A stretch of DNA of 64,000 nt from Xanthoparmelia taractica (lineage: Eukaryota > Ascomycota > Lecanoromycetes > Lecanorales > Parmeliaceae): contig JANQBS010000099.1 of the NCBI GenBank assembly GCA_033085395.1, forward strand, positions 1-64,000. Direction: 5' to 3'. This document shows, in pieces, positions 1 to 12,123 of the stretch. The notes under the pieces are model-generated. The model saw only the letters and a list, made by a program, of their open reading frames with translations, made no database searches and was not told the origin of the DNA. The translations under genes were made by a program, and so were the position numbers. Within the stretch, counting starts at the first letter, position 1. Each line of letters starts with the position of its first letter.

Positions 1-89
1 TTTCAGAGCCTTCGTAGCATATTCAGTCAATGGAAGCAGTCAATCCCACTACACGTCCATTCGTTCGTGACAATTATCGATCGCGAAAA

Positions 90-1200
90 GATCTTAATTA
101 ACGCGTATTTAGCTATTCTTTCAAATTCTAAGTATATACTATATATTTAATACATTAATAAGAACGTAATCTTTAATTATAAGACTTATTTTATTATTAA
201 GGAGAATTAGAAAGAATTTTAGACTTATTAAAAACGAGTAATCTACGTTAATGATTAAAAGATTTTTAAGGCGAAGTGAGACTCTCTATAAGAAAAATAT
301 AACGCTTATAATTCTTAAATATATATATATCTAGCCGATTAGTGAGTGAATCTATATAAACGAAAGTTCATTTAGTGCTACATTAATAAGAAATCTTATT
401 TCTTTAATATAGTCTTCTTAAGAGACGAGAGTGATTATATAGTCTTAAAGAGAGAGCTGAAATTCTCTACTGATACGCTATGAGTTATTTCGCTTTTATT
501 TGTATCTAAATCTCAGCTAATTTAGAGTAGGCGATCTTAAGACTATTATTAATTCTATTTACGAACTTCTTAAGCGTTAGCGATTTAAATATATAGCTAA
601 TTTTAATAGCGTAAAGATAAATATATCTTTAGAACTTCGTAAACCTATCTTTCGCGATACTCTTACGTACGTAATATTATTTGCGCTACGAAAAATCAAT
701 TAATAGCTTAATCTACTAGATAAAGACGACTTAAAGTTATATATTAAAGCCTTTATAATTGTATCTAGACTTTTATATACTTATAAACTTAAAATAAGAC
801 TAGAAGAGCCCTTCGAAATAATTAAACTTGACGATATTTATTCTCATTGACTGTTCAATAAATTCGCTATCTTATATATACGTGAAGTATCTAAGATAGA
901 GGATCTAGGTCCCTCGATCGATTTACTACTCGCTATAAATAAATTAGCTGTTATACGCCTTAAAGAAAGGTCTTCTAGCTCTATAGACTTATTTATATAA
1001 GCGAAGCTAGCTGCTTAAAGGTCTACGCGTCGTTTATTATTATAATTCGAGTATATTAAGAGATATCTATCGCAGCGAAGCAATAATAGTAATATCGCTA
1101 GGCCTCGAGATATTAGAGATAATTAGAGAGAAAGTCGTGGGCGTGATATCGAGCGTAATCGTGATTTAGCTATTATAGCGAGTTAAATAGTTAATAAAGA
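90..1200. mobile_element. RIP-decayed retroelement relic (AT-rich)
   Basis: This stretch is strongly AT-rich and nearly free of CpA and TpG dinucleotides, while TpA is abundant. That is the signature of repeat-induced point mutation, which acts on duplicated DNA in Pezizomycotina. No long open frame survives. Around 1035-1200 the plus strand still hints at an Asn/Arg/Asp-rich, gag-like region interrupted by TAA/TAG codons, which would fit C-to-T conversion of Gln codons. Element class is not certain; a gag-like retrotransposon piece is the best guess. Base composition returns to normal soon after position 1200, so the right limit is fairly sharp. The relic may continue beyond the left edge of the window. 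Confidence 0.65.
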
Positions 1201-2070
1201 GGAGGAGACCGCTGTTGAGGCTTTCTATGAGGCTGTTAGAGGTGAAACTATATCAAGAACAGTTACACGAGGTGAGATCACGCGAGGAGGTCGTATGTCA
1301 GCCTATATGCAAGGAAATAAGGCTATGTTTGGCTCTTTCCAGCTATGAGTGGGCTAGAAGGCTAGATAGTGCTGGATATCTGAGCACGCAGAGCGTATTT
1401 TTAGTAGCAAGTAGAGAGGATAGCTAGCTAGATGGCTACATGCATGCAGCAGTCTTCAATCGAGTCAATCAAGTCAAATAATTCACATAAAGTACTTGAT
1501 ATTGAAATCTTGGAGACATCTATCTATTTATTATGAGGAATCTCCACTGTATTCCCCGCGCGCATTTAAGAACGTACTCTTACTATATCCGGTTAGTGCC
1601 CGCGCGGAATCTAACTCGAAAGGGTTAGCGTGAACCCTGGCGCTAGCCGGATTAAGTGGGCGTCCATGTATCAAAAATTGGGCGTCCGCCTATCACTTCC
1701 CTGAATCATTCTTTTGAATCAGTTGCTAAACCTGTCTAGTGGCTTTCAGCGTAGCTGCAGTATGACCAACATCCTTTTCTATGGGTGACTCTCCGTTCCG
1801 TCGTCATTTATTCTTGAAGATCGATACCTTAGCAGCGCCTGATAGCAATCTGCGATTATGTAAGATCAAACACGAGATGTTACGTGAGAGAGTCCTACGG
1901 AGTACCTTATGGGCGGGTTAGCTAGCTTAGTCGCTAAAGCGGCCACGGCCGCGCGAGCTCTTCTATCGGTGTAGTGGCCAAGACCGGAGCTCTGCGCGTG
2001 TTGATCTCGACAATTTCCGTAGCTGTTTTGTCCACGATGATAGTAGCACTCGCTGATAGCATTGGCCGCA
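1201..2070. other. Intergenic region, no gene seen
   Basis: Base composition is normal again here. Only short open frames without recognisable protein features occur. The last part is the presumed promoter and 5' leader of the ALG12 gene that follows. Confidence 0.4.
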
Positions 2071-4042
2071 ATGCGCCATCCCATAGGTAGGCACTCATCA
2101 ATAGTCCGCGTGCTTCCATGGCAGCAATATCAAAGCTGACCTAATGAGCAGATACACTCTTATCCCTCCTCATCCCATCAATCATCCTCATCCACCTCTT
2201 TCTTGCGCCGTATACTAAAGTCGAGGAGTCTTTCAATGTACAAGCTACTCATGACATCCTGACTTATGGTATACCATGGGGCTTGAAGTGGGAACAGACA
2301 GGTTTATGGCTGAGAGAGCACTATGACCACCTTACATTCACGGGCTCAGTGCCAAGGACTTTCGTTGGCCCCTTGTCATTGGCGGGAGTGAGTTGGCCGC
2401 TTCTGCGTTTTGGATATGATTACGGTGGGGGGATCCAGGGCCAGATGGTTGGTGAGTCTCAAGTCGGGATGGGAATAATTAGGGAGGCTTATTGCAAGGT
2501 TTTGCTTTGGGAAGCAACGGGTCATAGAAGAGGCTAATCGTTCATTTGTATAGTTAGAACTGTTCTTGGACTATACAATGCCTACTGCTTGATAGCATTC
2601 CGTAACGGAGTCGCCAAAGCTTTTGGCAGAGATGCTGCCAATTGGTATGCCGTATTCCAGGCAAGCCAGTTCCATATGATGTATTATGCATCAAGAACGC
2701 TGCCTAATTTCTTTGCTCTGGGGTTGAGTGAGTAAAGCTCTGAATTACATTCAGAACGGCCTGACAACCATCAGCAACTTTGGCCATGCGCAATCTCCTT
2801 CCTCATGCAGGTCGAAGTCCGGCCGCTCGATCAAGCAGGCGACGCCACAAATTCGCCCTTACTCTCCTCACTATTGCTGGCGTTGTCTTCCGCTCCGAAA
2901 TCGCCATCCTCCTTGCATCTCAGACGCTCTATCTCTACTTGCGACCATATATCCGCCTCCCGGTCTCGTCAATCATCTCAGCCGGCCTTCTGGGTGCGTC
3001 CATCGGTCTCGCGCTCACTGTCCCTATCGATAGCTTCTTCTGGCAGCGCTGGCCCCTGTGGCCCGAGCTGACCGGCTTCATTTACAATATTGTGGAGAAG
3101 CAATCTTCCAACTGGGGCACTTCTCCGTGGCATTTCTACTTCACCTCAGCCCTCCCACGCCTTCTATTCAACCCATTCATCTATCAGATCTGCCTTCCCT
3201 ATACTCTTAGCATACCCATCTTACGTCGTCAGGCCCTCGACATTCTCTTCCCGAATCTACTCTTCCTGGCGGTTTACAGCTTCCAGCCGCACAAAGAATG
3301 GCGATTCATCATCTACATCATCCCCTCCGTTCTCGCCGTCGCCTCGGCAGGCGCGAGCTGGATTTGGATGCGCCGCGCGAAATCCTTCGTTTACCGTGTG
3401 CTGTCCCTCACCCTTGTTGCTTCGACGCTTGCGTCTTTTATAGCGAGTATGGGCATGCTGGCGGTTTCTCGTCTTAACTACCCTGGCGCTGAAGCGTTGA
3501 ATCGTTTGCATGGGCTTGCGGGGAACGACACCGGGGTCGTAAAGGTGCATATGGACACGCTGGCTTGTATGACGGGCGTGACAAGATTCCTGGAACGCGC
3601 GCCGCCTGCGTTGGATGATGCGCAGAGTGCTTTTTGGGTGTACGATAAGACGGAAGAAGAAGAAACGCTACTGGATCCGCTATTCTGGGAAAAGTTTGAG
3701 TACACGCTCGCTGAGCGGCCTGAGAGGGTTATTGGGAGTTGGCACGTTCTGAGTACCGTGGACGGTTACGCCGGCGTTGCGCTTATGAGGCCTGAGGAGG
3801 GCTGGGAACAAGCAATCGAGGATGTGAGCGCCATGCAGAACCTCTGGACGGAGAGTCGGTGGAGAACGGATGGGTTAGGGACAGCAAGGAAGTGGATGAG
3901 TGAGATCAGTCTGAGGAGATTGGAGAGTGTGGTTAGGAAATTCTTTACGAGGGGTTGGTGGGTAAGGATGAAGATGGAGCCGAGGATAAAGGTTTTGAAG
4001 AGGGCGCGAATGCCGGGTAGTACAGCTGTTGAGCCTGAGTAG
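2071..4042 (+). CDS. ALG12: Dol-P-Man:Man7GlcNAc2-PP-dolichol alpha-1,6-mannosyltransferase (ALG12)
   Basis: This is a GT22-family multi-spanning ER membrane enzyme. It adds the eighth mannose to the lipid-linked oligosaccharide used for N-glycosylation. Exons are read as 2071-2086, 2152-2451, 2554-2727 and 2775-4042, giving about 585 residues, a usual length for fungal ALG12. The N-terminal luminal loop carries the family hallmark PYTKVEESFN, followed by SVPRTFVGPL. The HKEWRF motif typical of GT22 enzymes is near the middle. All three splice joins keep phase and restore conserved stretches such as VLGLYNAYCLIAFRNG and FFALGLTTLAMRNLLP. The start is the least certain point: the frame is closed by TAA TGA at 2142-2147, so I infer a 16-nt first exon (ATG at 2071) joined across a 65-nt intron with a GCTGAC branch site. 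Intron 3 is only 47 nt. The last 150 residues are hydrophilic and basic. Confidence 0.9.
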
Positions 4043-4803
4043 GAGAATGAGGGGCCTGAAGATGAAGATTCATGACTACAGTGTGTCTGTGATGATGTCG
4101 GAACTTGACAATCAATTATTCCAAAAGACCACTCCTCACCTATCATTATCTCATCTCCCACTCCCCCAGACAGCATGCAGATGCTAGCGCCTCATCAAAT
4201 CCCAAAGCGAGAGTGCGCTATGAGCGTTACCTAAGCGTGTGTGCTCCTTTGTACAGCTAATCGCTCTCTGTAGAGACATTGGGTTGAGCCTGGATGTAAG
4301 CATTGCTCGTTCGTTTATTCCCTTCCCTTCCCTTCCCTTTCCTTTCCTTTCCTTTCCTTTCCTTCCTTCTCTTTTCTTTGATTTCTTATGTGCTAGGGTG
4401 GGGTGGGTTATAGATGCGGTGGTGGACAGAAGCGCAAGTACGCAAAGATAAGGGGGAAGAATGCTGGTGTTGGAGAGCGGGTTTCTTGGGTATGGTGGAT
4501 GGAATTTGAGGCTGGATGATAGGTATGTGCTTTGGATTTGAGGCTTCGAAATTGTGGAAGGAGTATAAGATTTCATTCATGGTCGATTGGATTGCTTGGA
4601 GGAGGGCGTGGGGAAGGTAAGTAGGATGGGTAAGGTAATATCATTCTCTGATCATATCGTTGTTTTAGGGATTAACAGTGTTTAGATTGAAAAACTCCTT
4701 TGACGTTATGCCTGGCTGGCAGGATACGGAGAATTGGAAATAAGAATGAATAATAGATCCAAGTGGAATATAAAAGCTTATAGCAACGCTAGAGAGCGTT
4801 TGT
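4043..4803. other. Intergenic region with pyrimidine tract
   Basis: This lies between the convergent 3' ends of ALG12 and the metallo-beta-lactamase-fold gene. It holds a simple pyrimidine repeat (listed separately). The short open frames crossing it are low-complexity and unsupported. Confidence 0.5.
4319..4380. repeat. (CCCTT)n/(CCTTT)n pyrimidine microsatellite
   Basis: The plus strand is an almost pure C/T tract of about 60 nt built from CCCTT and CCTTT units, running into CTTCTCTTTTCTTT. It is a simple repeat in the intergenic region and the sole cause of low-complexity open frames here. Confidence 0.9.
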
Positions 4804-5964
4804 CTATAGATCTTCTTTCCTCGCAACCTTGCCCTCTTTCACTAGCCCAGGAGCGATCCACGGCCTTGCTGGCTTTCCATCGATAGGCAATTCATTTAGG
4901 AACCCCCACTGACTACTCTCCTTCCACCCTTTCTTCTTCCAGTCGTTGATTGTCCCGTTGGGGAACCAATCGACCACAGGAATCAGCCCAACGTCATGGG
5001 CCACGCAAACAAATACGTTTTCATCCGCATCAAATTCCTCCAAACTCTTCACGCTTTTCTGCGCAGTTGGAGGGTCAACGTACCAGCATCCGGCTCCCTG
5101 CATTACGTTGTAGAAGGCTGAGGTTCGTAGGTTTTCGGGGTCGGGATGACTGCCCGCAAAGAACGAGCAGGGGCACGGGGTAGGGAGACGACGATCAAGG
5201 GGGACAGAAGAAGGGATGGTGCTGGGCATTGGGGCGTAGACGTTTGGCCTATAATTGCCGCCGAAGTGGCAGACGTCGCCGCCCATGAACACAAAGGTCT
5301 CGGGCGTCGTGCGCGCGAAGCCGCAAATGTGTCCGATGGCGTGTCCTGGGACGTCGAGGAGATAGAAGCTACCGTCTCCGAAGAGGTCATGAGAAGGGAA
5401 AGCGCCGATTTTGTTATCGGTATCGAAGGAGGGTTCGTGCACGGTGCGACCTTTGTAGTCTTCGTCAAGTATCGGGCAGTCCTTATTCGTGGGGTATCCA
5501 GGCATGAAATTCTCCTTGAATCCGGGGCCGACGTATAAGTCAGTGGACTTTGGAAAGAGGGAAAGGTCTCCTGTATGATCCCAATGCCAATGGCTCCATA
5601 CGACGGCATCGATTTTCTGGTCATCCACACCACCCTCACGCAGAAGCTCGTTGACATTTTTGAGAATGTTGAGAGCGGGTATACCGTTTTTGATTGAGGC
5701 ATAGGAGGCTGGCGCATGGTTCCACCAGTCTTTCCTGCATCCGAGGTCAAACATGATGGTTTTGCCTAACTTTTTGTTCTCAACGAGAAAGGCGAAGGTG
5801 GGCAAATTCACATGTTCATGCCCCTTTTGTACGGGTTCAATGAAGGTATTGGCCGGAACAACAATATCAGTGGTAGTGTTAATGATTGACACTTCCACAA
5901 TAGAACCTGATTGGGGCAGTCCCAGGGAAGGGTGGGCCTTGGGTTGGATCTCGTCGCCTGCCAT
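4804..5964 (-). CDS. Metallo-beta-lactamase-fold hydrolase (lactonase-like)
   Basis: A single-exon gene of 386 residues. The metal-binding motif HxHxDH is present as SHWHWDHTGD (His125, His127, Asp129, His130). The third site is in DVPGHAIGH (His208) and the bridging Asp is in FMGGDVCHF (Asp230). A late His in CVAHDVG fits the last ligand. This arrangement matches the metallo-beta-lactamase superfamily, in particular the fungal group related to N-acyl-homoserine lactonases. Two metal ions would activate water to open a lactone or ester ring. The true substrate cannot be read from the sequence. No signal peptide or membrane segment is seen, so a cytosolic place is likely. The ATG at 5964 is the first in frame and precedes the conserved N-terminal strand. 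The gene is convergent with ALG12. Confidence 0.85.
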   Translation of the reverse strand: MAGDEIQPKAHPSLGLPQSGSIVEVSIINTTTDIVVPANTFIEPVQKGHEHVNLPTFAFLVENKKLGKTIMFDLGCRKDWWNHAPASYASIKNGIPALNILKNVNELLREGGVDDQKIDAVVWSHWHWDHTGDLSLFPKSTDLYVGPGFKENFMPGYPTNKDCPILDEDYKGRTVHEPSFDTDNKIGAFPSHDLFGDGSFYLLDVPGHAIGHICGFARTTPETFVFMGGDVCHFGGNYRPNVYAPMPSTIPSSVPLDRRLPTPCPCSFFAGSHPDPENLRTSAFYNVMQGAGCWYVDPPTAQKSVKSLEEFDADENVFVCVAHDVGLIPVVDWFPNGTINDWKKKGWKESSQWGFLNELPIDGKPARPWIAPGLVKEGKVARKEDL

Positions 5965-6685
5965 GGTTGTCGTCTATGCTTTGATTTAAGGTGGCTCAAC
6001 GACAGGTGTGTCTAAAAGACAAGGTACAGGAAGAGTCCGTAGACGAAATGAGGAGATAGCATGCCCCCCTCCAGCGGAACGATTGCGGGGAATCATTTTC
6101 TAGGAGGGGGTGGGGGGTAATAATGAGCTTGCGATATTGATTGCCCCTCGAAGCGAGAAACGAGTGTACTTCATAGGGCTATTCGGTGTCCGAACGAGTC
6201 TGAATTACTGAGATATGCTTTCCGCTGGATGAAAGGGATTGACGTATGTTGCTGCACTCGGAGATGTTCTAGACCAAGTCTGTACCGCACACCGGATATA
6301 TGCTTGAGCTGCAACCGCAGAATGTTAAAAACATGAATGCAGGAAAGAAGAAGGTGCAAGACGAGCTCGAAAAGCAGCAAGTACTATGAAAGAACGCGGA
6401 AGGCGCAGTGCGCAAAAAAGCTGCTGTCCTTGACAATTTTGTCGTAGGGTAGGTAAATGCATCGGCTTTAGACATGAATTCCTTTTAGAGAACCTCAACG
6501 ATGGTGCGAATTGTCGATTAAGTATGCCTGTAAATGAATGAGAAGAATAGAATTAAATACCACGATAGAAATTCCTCCGACGCTAAGGGCTTATATCCGA
6601 ATCGCGAGTTGTTGAGAACGAAAAGGAGTGCTCTTGAAGTGTACTTTGAAGCAACGTTGGTCCAGAGGTTGTCAGAGTCCAAAAT
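5965..6685. other. Intergenic promoter region, no gene seen
   Basis: This region separates the divergent starts of the hydrolase and the dynactin p50 gene. Short open frames on both strands lack recognisable features. A G-rich patch (about 6105-6117) is the only compositional oddity. Confidence 0.4.
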
Positions 6686-8157
6686 ATGGCCACTGACCGA
6701 AAATATGCTGGTCTTCCAGATCTGGTGAGTGGTACGGCTCAGTGAATGGCTCCCAACAAGCGCTCATCTGCGCGATAGGATCCTGCACCAGATATCTATG
6801 AGACTCCCGAGCTCACCGAAGACACATCTACACACCACGTGAGCTTCAAGAACATGTTGGAGAATATAGATGCGCGTTGACTATCTGTCAGACTGTTACC
6901 AGCCTCGGCTCCGAATCACCTGAATCCTCCTACTATGAAGAGGAAGACGAAGCAAGCGGTATTATACGTCATCGGCTAGATGCAGACGAAGCTCGAACAC
7001 ATTTCCTACCAGCAGGGGAGAATAGCTCCAAGTTTTCAAGTCGCATCAGCAGCAAACGAAAATCCTATCGATCCTCTAGCAGAAAAAGGCGGAAAGATGG
7101 CCCCGAGATCAACGGCCTTATTAATGGCATTAAGGTCCCCAGCGATAAGGAGGTGGAATCATTCGAGAGGAAGCTCGCTCGGCTAAGAAAGGAGATTGCC
7201 GAAGTGAAAGTGGAATTCGAAGATAGAAAGGCCAACAAAGAGAATGGAGCTACCAAAGACCCACAGCATGAAGCCGAGAGCTTGGATACCCTGAACCAGA
7301 TCTTGGAAAGCGTAGATTCTTCTGGTCCTGACGATGGCACTGGCGCTGCCAGTCGCCTAACAAAGAGACTCGTGGCCTCAAAGATACCATTAGAAGATAC
7401 ACTATATTCAAAAGACGGACAGGGCTCTGGGCCAGCCCAGCAGACCGCATCCAGCACTACCTACACCGTCACATACGCGCCGACCTATCAGGAGGAACAT
7501 AATCTTTCCAAAGTTTCTGAATTTGACTCGCGGCTGACATTGATCGAGGCCGCGTTAGGCTTCGACGCCATTCCGTTGCCTACTCAGAACACATCACCCG
7601 CGAAAGCCGTTCTCCCTGCGCTGAATACCCTGGACATAGAACTGCACACCCTCTCTACTTCTACGGATACGTCCCTCGATAGACTCAGCGGAAGAGTAAA
7701 GCAACTGACGCAAGATGCTCAGGAGCTTGAGCAAGCTAGAAAAGCCGCGAAAGCAGCGCAAGAAGCTCTCAGTCCCTCGAGCGAAGACTTCCCTTTGCTG
7801 AACGGTCCTAGGAGAGACAGTGATTCTCTCGATGACTCTGAGCAAAGGTCGAAGATCAATGCACTCTACGGCACTCTACCTACTATCGAATCGCTAGCGC
7901 CGCTATTGCCGTCTGTGCTAGATAGACTAAGGTCTCTACGTTCGCTTCACGCTGACGCTGCGACGGCAAGTCAGACGTTGGCAAAGCTGGAGGCGCGGCA
8001 AGGGGATACGAAGCAGGAGCTGCAAAGCTGGCGCGAAGGGTTGGAGAAGGTTGAGAATGCAATGAAGCAGGGAGAGGAAACGGTGAAAGGGAACACCGAG
8101 ACCATTGAAAGCTGGGTAAAGGAGCTGGAAGAGAGGATGCGGAAGCTTCATTCATGA
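6686..8157 (+). CDS. DCTN2: Dynactin subunit 2 (p50 dynamitin)
   Basis: Dynamitin is the coiled-coil shoulder/arm subunit of dynactin, the dynein activator needed for nuclear and organelle movement in hyphae. Exons are read as 6686-6724, 6779-6838 and 6892-8157, giving 454 residues. The N-terminus shows the family motif KYAGLPDL and then APDIYETPEL, which binds the Arp1 filament. It is followed by an acidic patch, the DADEARTHF element and a basic Ser/Arg/Lys-rich stretch. Several heptad-rich coiled-coil segments follow up to the C-terminus (for example KALEQA-type and LEKVENAMKQ regions). All joins keep phase: the first two exons are exact codon multiples and the introns are 54 and 53 nt. 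The 13-codon first exon would be missed by simple ORF calling. The next gene is more than 1 kb away. Confidence 0.9.
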
Positions 8158-9214
8158 TTGCTGTGGAGAAAAGTCTCTGCTCAATGTCTTGTTCCCCGCC
8201 CATCTCTGGTCCAATCATGGCCAAATACCCCAATTGCTTTTTTGAATTAGCTAGTGCCAGGGATTGTCTTCGATTCTAAGCGTCTTGATGATTGCTCTCT
8301 ACCGATACTGTCGCTATCTCTACTTATTGGTATCTTGCGCTCACGATACTGAGACTGCCACTATCTACAGCGTTTCTCACGAACGCGTGGGCCCGCTTGT
8401 CGTGTGTAAAGGGACTAAGCCCTCTCATCCGACAATCAGGAAGTCGAATTTCAAACCAACTAACGAAGGTATACCATATTTGTTGACGGCGAAATGCTTT
8501 TCCGGCACTATAACAATAGCACTCCGTCCTCCGATCTCCTTTCTCCCTCCGCAGACGGCCATCACAAAGACCTCCCTTGGATTCTTCGAGTAAGTCTTTT
8601 ACACCTGAACGAGATGCGTATCTCACGTTCTCGAGACTAATGTCCACCGTGGCAGCTCTGGTGCTTTACCAAAAATTCCCAACCTCGGCTTGTTACACCA
8701 AAGTATCTCAAACAGCATGGCTTCCACGAGCAGCTTACCAATGGCAACACAAACTTCTTATAAGTTGAATGAATAGTCCTTTTTCTTCTTATGTGGAATC
8801 AGAACCGTGAAAATGCCTGTCACTCTGACTGCTAACGTCTTCCTGGCCTGTCCTACCAATACGCATGTACACCACACCACATTCTTCATATATACAAGGG
8901 TTTTAAACTGAAGCATACACCAGTCTACGGACCATTTCGCAAATGAGATACTTTACCAGATATTCCGGAGAATTCCACAAGGAGATTTGAAAAACGTACG
9001 CCTGTGCTGCAAACGCTGGTCCAGCGTCGGCACAGAGCGTCTCTTTGAGCAAATTTACTTTGCATCTTGTTCTGAACCTATCAGTCGTTTTGAACACATA
9101 ACCCGGGATCCCGGCTTGCTAAGTGTGTGAAACCACCTAGTCTTCGACGATACTCAGCTATCGAAGCGGCTGCGCCGGCAGAAGCCACATTCCTCAGCAC
9201 TGGAAGAAGATCGC
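8158..9214. other. Intergenic region, no gene seen
   Basis: Over a kilobase with only short open frames on both strands and no recognisable domain. It begins the gene-poor part of the window. Confidence 0.4.
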
Positions 9215-10174
9215 ATGTGGTCCCGTTCCGAACAGGTCGCAGCACACAATACTTCTCGCCGGCATTACCTGGATCAGGAGCAAATAAGGGCCACCTCTAA
9301 GGATCTCACCGTACTCTTACAAGGACTTCCCCAACTTTCGAGATTGAGAAAAATATCTGTGGTTGGAGGTTCCTCGCACCTTGGACTGGCCTGTTCATCC
9401 GGCGAGTGCTCTCGCCCAGGACCTGACCGGCAGTAAGGTTGCTGCATCATACTGGTCTTATCATCCGAAAAACCAGCCGTTCTACGATTCTTTGGGTTGT
9501 CATCGTGTTCAATATCTATTCGAGGCTCTTCTTCTGCAAAGAAAAGCATCACGGAGCTTGAAATCGGCAATTGGCAAGATTATTGGAGACCACTCAAGAC
9601 GGGCTTGCCCTTATGTTCGCACGTGGCAACCAATCCCATGGACCAAGTGAGATTCATGAGGAATGCTCAAAGCGTGGTCAGAGATCTCACAGAGGTCAGC
9701 CCGCAGATTGACCTAAAGCCCAGAGTCAAGGGTCGCGATTACAGCGAAAGATCTTTCGAGTCTATGTTCCGCATAATGTCATCAACGACGAAGCTCAAAC
9801 ACCTTGCTTTCGGAGTGACTCAATGGGGGTTCGACTTCGATGCGTATGATACTCAATGACTGTTGGCAACACCTGGCCCGCCCTTGTGTCAATAAAGCTT
9901 CGATCCGCGTACGTGGATGCTGATGCACTACTCAAGTTCTTCGAGAGACATAAAAATACACTGACCATCCTTTCCCTCCGCCGTGTCGGCTTGGAGTCAG
10001 ACACGCCGTATACTTGGCTGGATGTTGCGCAGCGTGGTGGACAACTGCTTCACCTAGACTATACGGATCTTGACGTATATGAATGGGGTATGACTCTAAT
10101 ATCAGTGTTTGGCAACTCAACAGTACTAAAGAGATCTTGCTGTTATCTTGGGTGGACGGTATGTAGCTAGGCAA
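9215..10174 (+). pseudogene. Degenerate leucine-rich, F-box-like gene
   Basis: Pieces of a leucine-rich-repeat-like protein of the type common in fungal F-box families lie in two frames. The first (from about 9215) has a leucine-rich strand (LLQGLPQLSRLRKISVVGG) and meets TAA at 9434-9436. The same frame then reads on from 9437 through ITELEIGNWQ and TKLKHLAFGVTQWGF to TGA at 9857-9859. The next part (NTWPALVSIKLRS, NTLTILSLRRVGLES) continues one base out of phase from 9856. I see no intron with good signals that would repair both breaks, so a stop plus a frameshift is the simpler reading. No F-box is visible at the 5' end, so the family call is an inference from the LRR pattern. An open stretch without a start at about 10393-10640 might be a remnant of the same gene. 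Confidence 0.4.
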
Positions 10175-12123
10175 ATAGGCTGTGAGTCAAGCCACGATTG
10201 AACGGCTAGTAGAGGAATGGAAATAGTCATTTCAGTGAAAGCTGAGAAGAAGCTTCAAGGCTTTGGCTGTCAAGACAGCGAATGTGATCGACAAATTGGG
10301 CCAACCCTGGGGTGGAAGGCAATTCTTCTATAGAACGTTGATCCGCGTATCATGCATGAGATCTTAAAGACTTTCTAGTATATCTCTCATGGATCTACAC
10401 AAGACGAACTTTCAGCCTATTTACAACGAGGCATCTATGGATCACGATATCCCTATAGACAAGATATCATACGGCAACGCAGGCCTCAGAATCCGCCAGG
10501 TCACCATGCTCCCTGGCGCCTCTCCGGCGGCTCTCCCAACGGGGTTGGTGAACAGAGTCTGAATAATCATACTGAGGGAAGAGATGGGGCTACCCAACCC
10601 ACATTTTGCGCCAGAATAGTATCAGCGGCGACAATTGGCTAGAGGTTTGTTTCAGCAAGCCGTCTTACACGCCGTCTCTCTTAATTTCGGAGATGGCTAA
10701 GCCTGAGGATGAATGTGACTAAACGTTCAGAGCGAACCCTCTGAAATTGAACCCTTCGTTTTAAGCCACAAGCCATGCTTCGAAATCCGTCTTGGTACGT
10801 GGGTTAGATCCCTCTCAGGAGTCATGCTGACTCCGGTAAGTGCAGATGCGGAGTGGCTGGTCTGATTTCATGTGGCCACAACTCGACACTTACTTATCAA
10901 GGTAAAGAGACGGTCATGCGGCTTCGCATGAGGCGGACACCTCGAGCACTACCCCAAAGATGCTGGGGTATCTGATTATCTTACAGCAGTCGACGATTCG
11001 AGAAGTATCTCAAGCCGAATCTAACTGCGCTCCAGTCCGTGGTCGTCGACAAAGGAGCCTACAAGCCGCAGAATTCTCCAGAGGTTTCATCTCAGATGAT
11101 GTCGGCGGTACTTGCGGCCGAGAACCGCAAGGTGGGAAAAGTGGCAATGTGCAAGCCGGGAATGAAGGAGCAGGGAATGAAAAAGCAAGATCCAATATCT
11201 TACCTCAACTAGTATATGGGAGGATTTTTGTGCGCTTCATCGGCCACGGCAAGTGCAAGCTTGTCTGAATTTCTTAACTGGTCCAGGTTGAGCTCCACTC
11301 GCGGGAATATTGGACGGATCTGGTGCGAGTTGCTCGACTCGTTTAGTGCCGTCTGGAAACAGACAGAATAATCATCCCTTTCCATTGACAGCACATATTG
11401 ATTCGGTGCTGCAGATGACGCATTACGTTGAGAGAGGCGAAGTCCGACGTTATCTACTTATTTATACTTTCTATACTTGATGTTACTTTTGAGGGCGAAT
11501 ACTGACTGTAGGTGCTTTCCCACCGTATCAATTTAGCCGACGACGTTTCTTTGACTGCATAAGGTATAGGACACCGAGCATCTCCATGCCAAGAGCTGTG
11601 CGAAAGGTCACTCGATGACGCTTTCTCGATGCGGCGGCGGCGGCGTACAGTGAAATTGAAGATCATTGCGGTCTGGGAACGCCACGAGACCTCTTTCGTG
11701 AACAGCTCCGAGAAATGCCTATCTTTCTGGTTCAAGTCTCTGTGGCCAACCAATCGTAATTCATGAAGCCGTGTGGTTAGAATTCTTCAGATACTTACGA
11801 TGGCATTCGTGAGATGCAAGAGTGAGTTTCCAATCATCGTATTTCGAACTCTTGCCCGGCCTAGTATACCCTATATAGCGTTGCTCGCTACGTCGCACTC
11901 AAACAGGAATACATCGCATTTCATGACCATCACATTAGCGACTGTCTCCGTAAGTAAGTGTCCCCGAGCAGCCTGTGTCTTCTTGCGGCTATAAAAGCCC
12001 ATCAAAGCCCACTGGTCTTCCTCCATTCAAACCATTCACCTGTATTATTCATCAATCCGATTCTTCAATCCCAGCTCTGAAATTACATCAACCGTTGACC
12101 CTAGAATCTTTTTCGTATTAAAG
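10175..12123. other. Intergenic region, no intact gene seen
   Basis: Nearly 2 kb without a supported gene. One plus-strand frame at about 10393-10640 is open for some 80 codons but has no start codon. It may be decayed sequence from the upstream LRR-like gene. Nothing else is recognisable until the TATA box at 11990. Confidence 0.35.
11990..11996 (+). promoter_or_regulatory. TATA box
   Basis: TATAAAA lies 128 nt before the ATG at 12124 of the broken secreted-protein gene, a usual distance in filamentous fungi once a short leader is allowed for. The promoter thus looks preserved although the coding region is damaged. Confidence 0.5.

Noticed and set aside
4184..4576. Low-complexity open frames over the pyrimidine tract
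   Set aside because: They arise from the CCCTT/CCTTT repeat and have no coding features.
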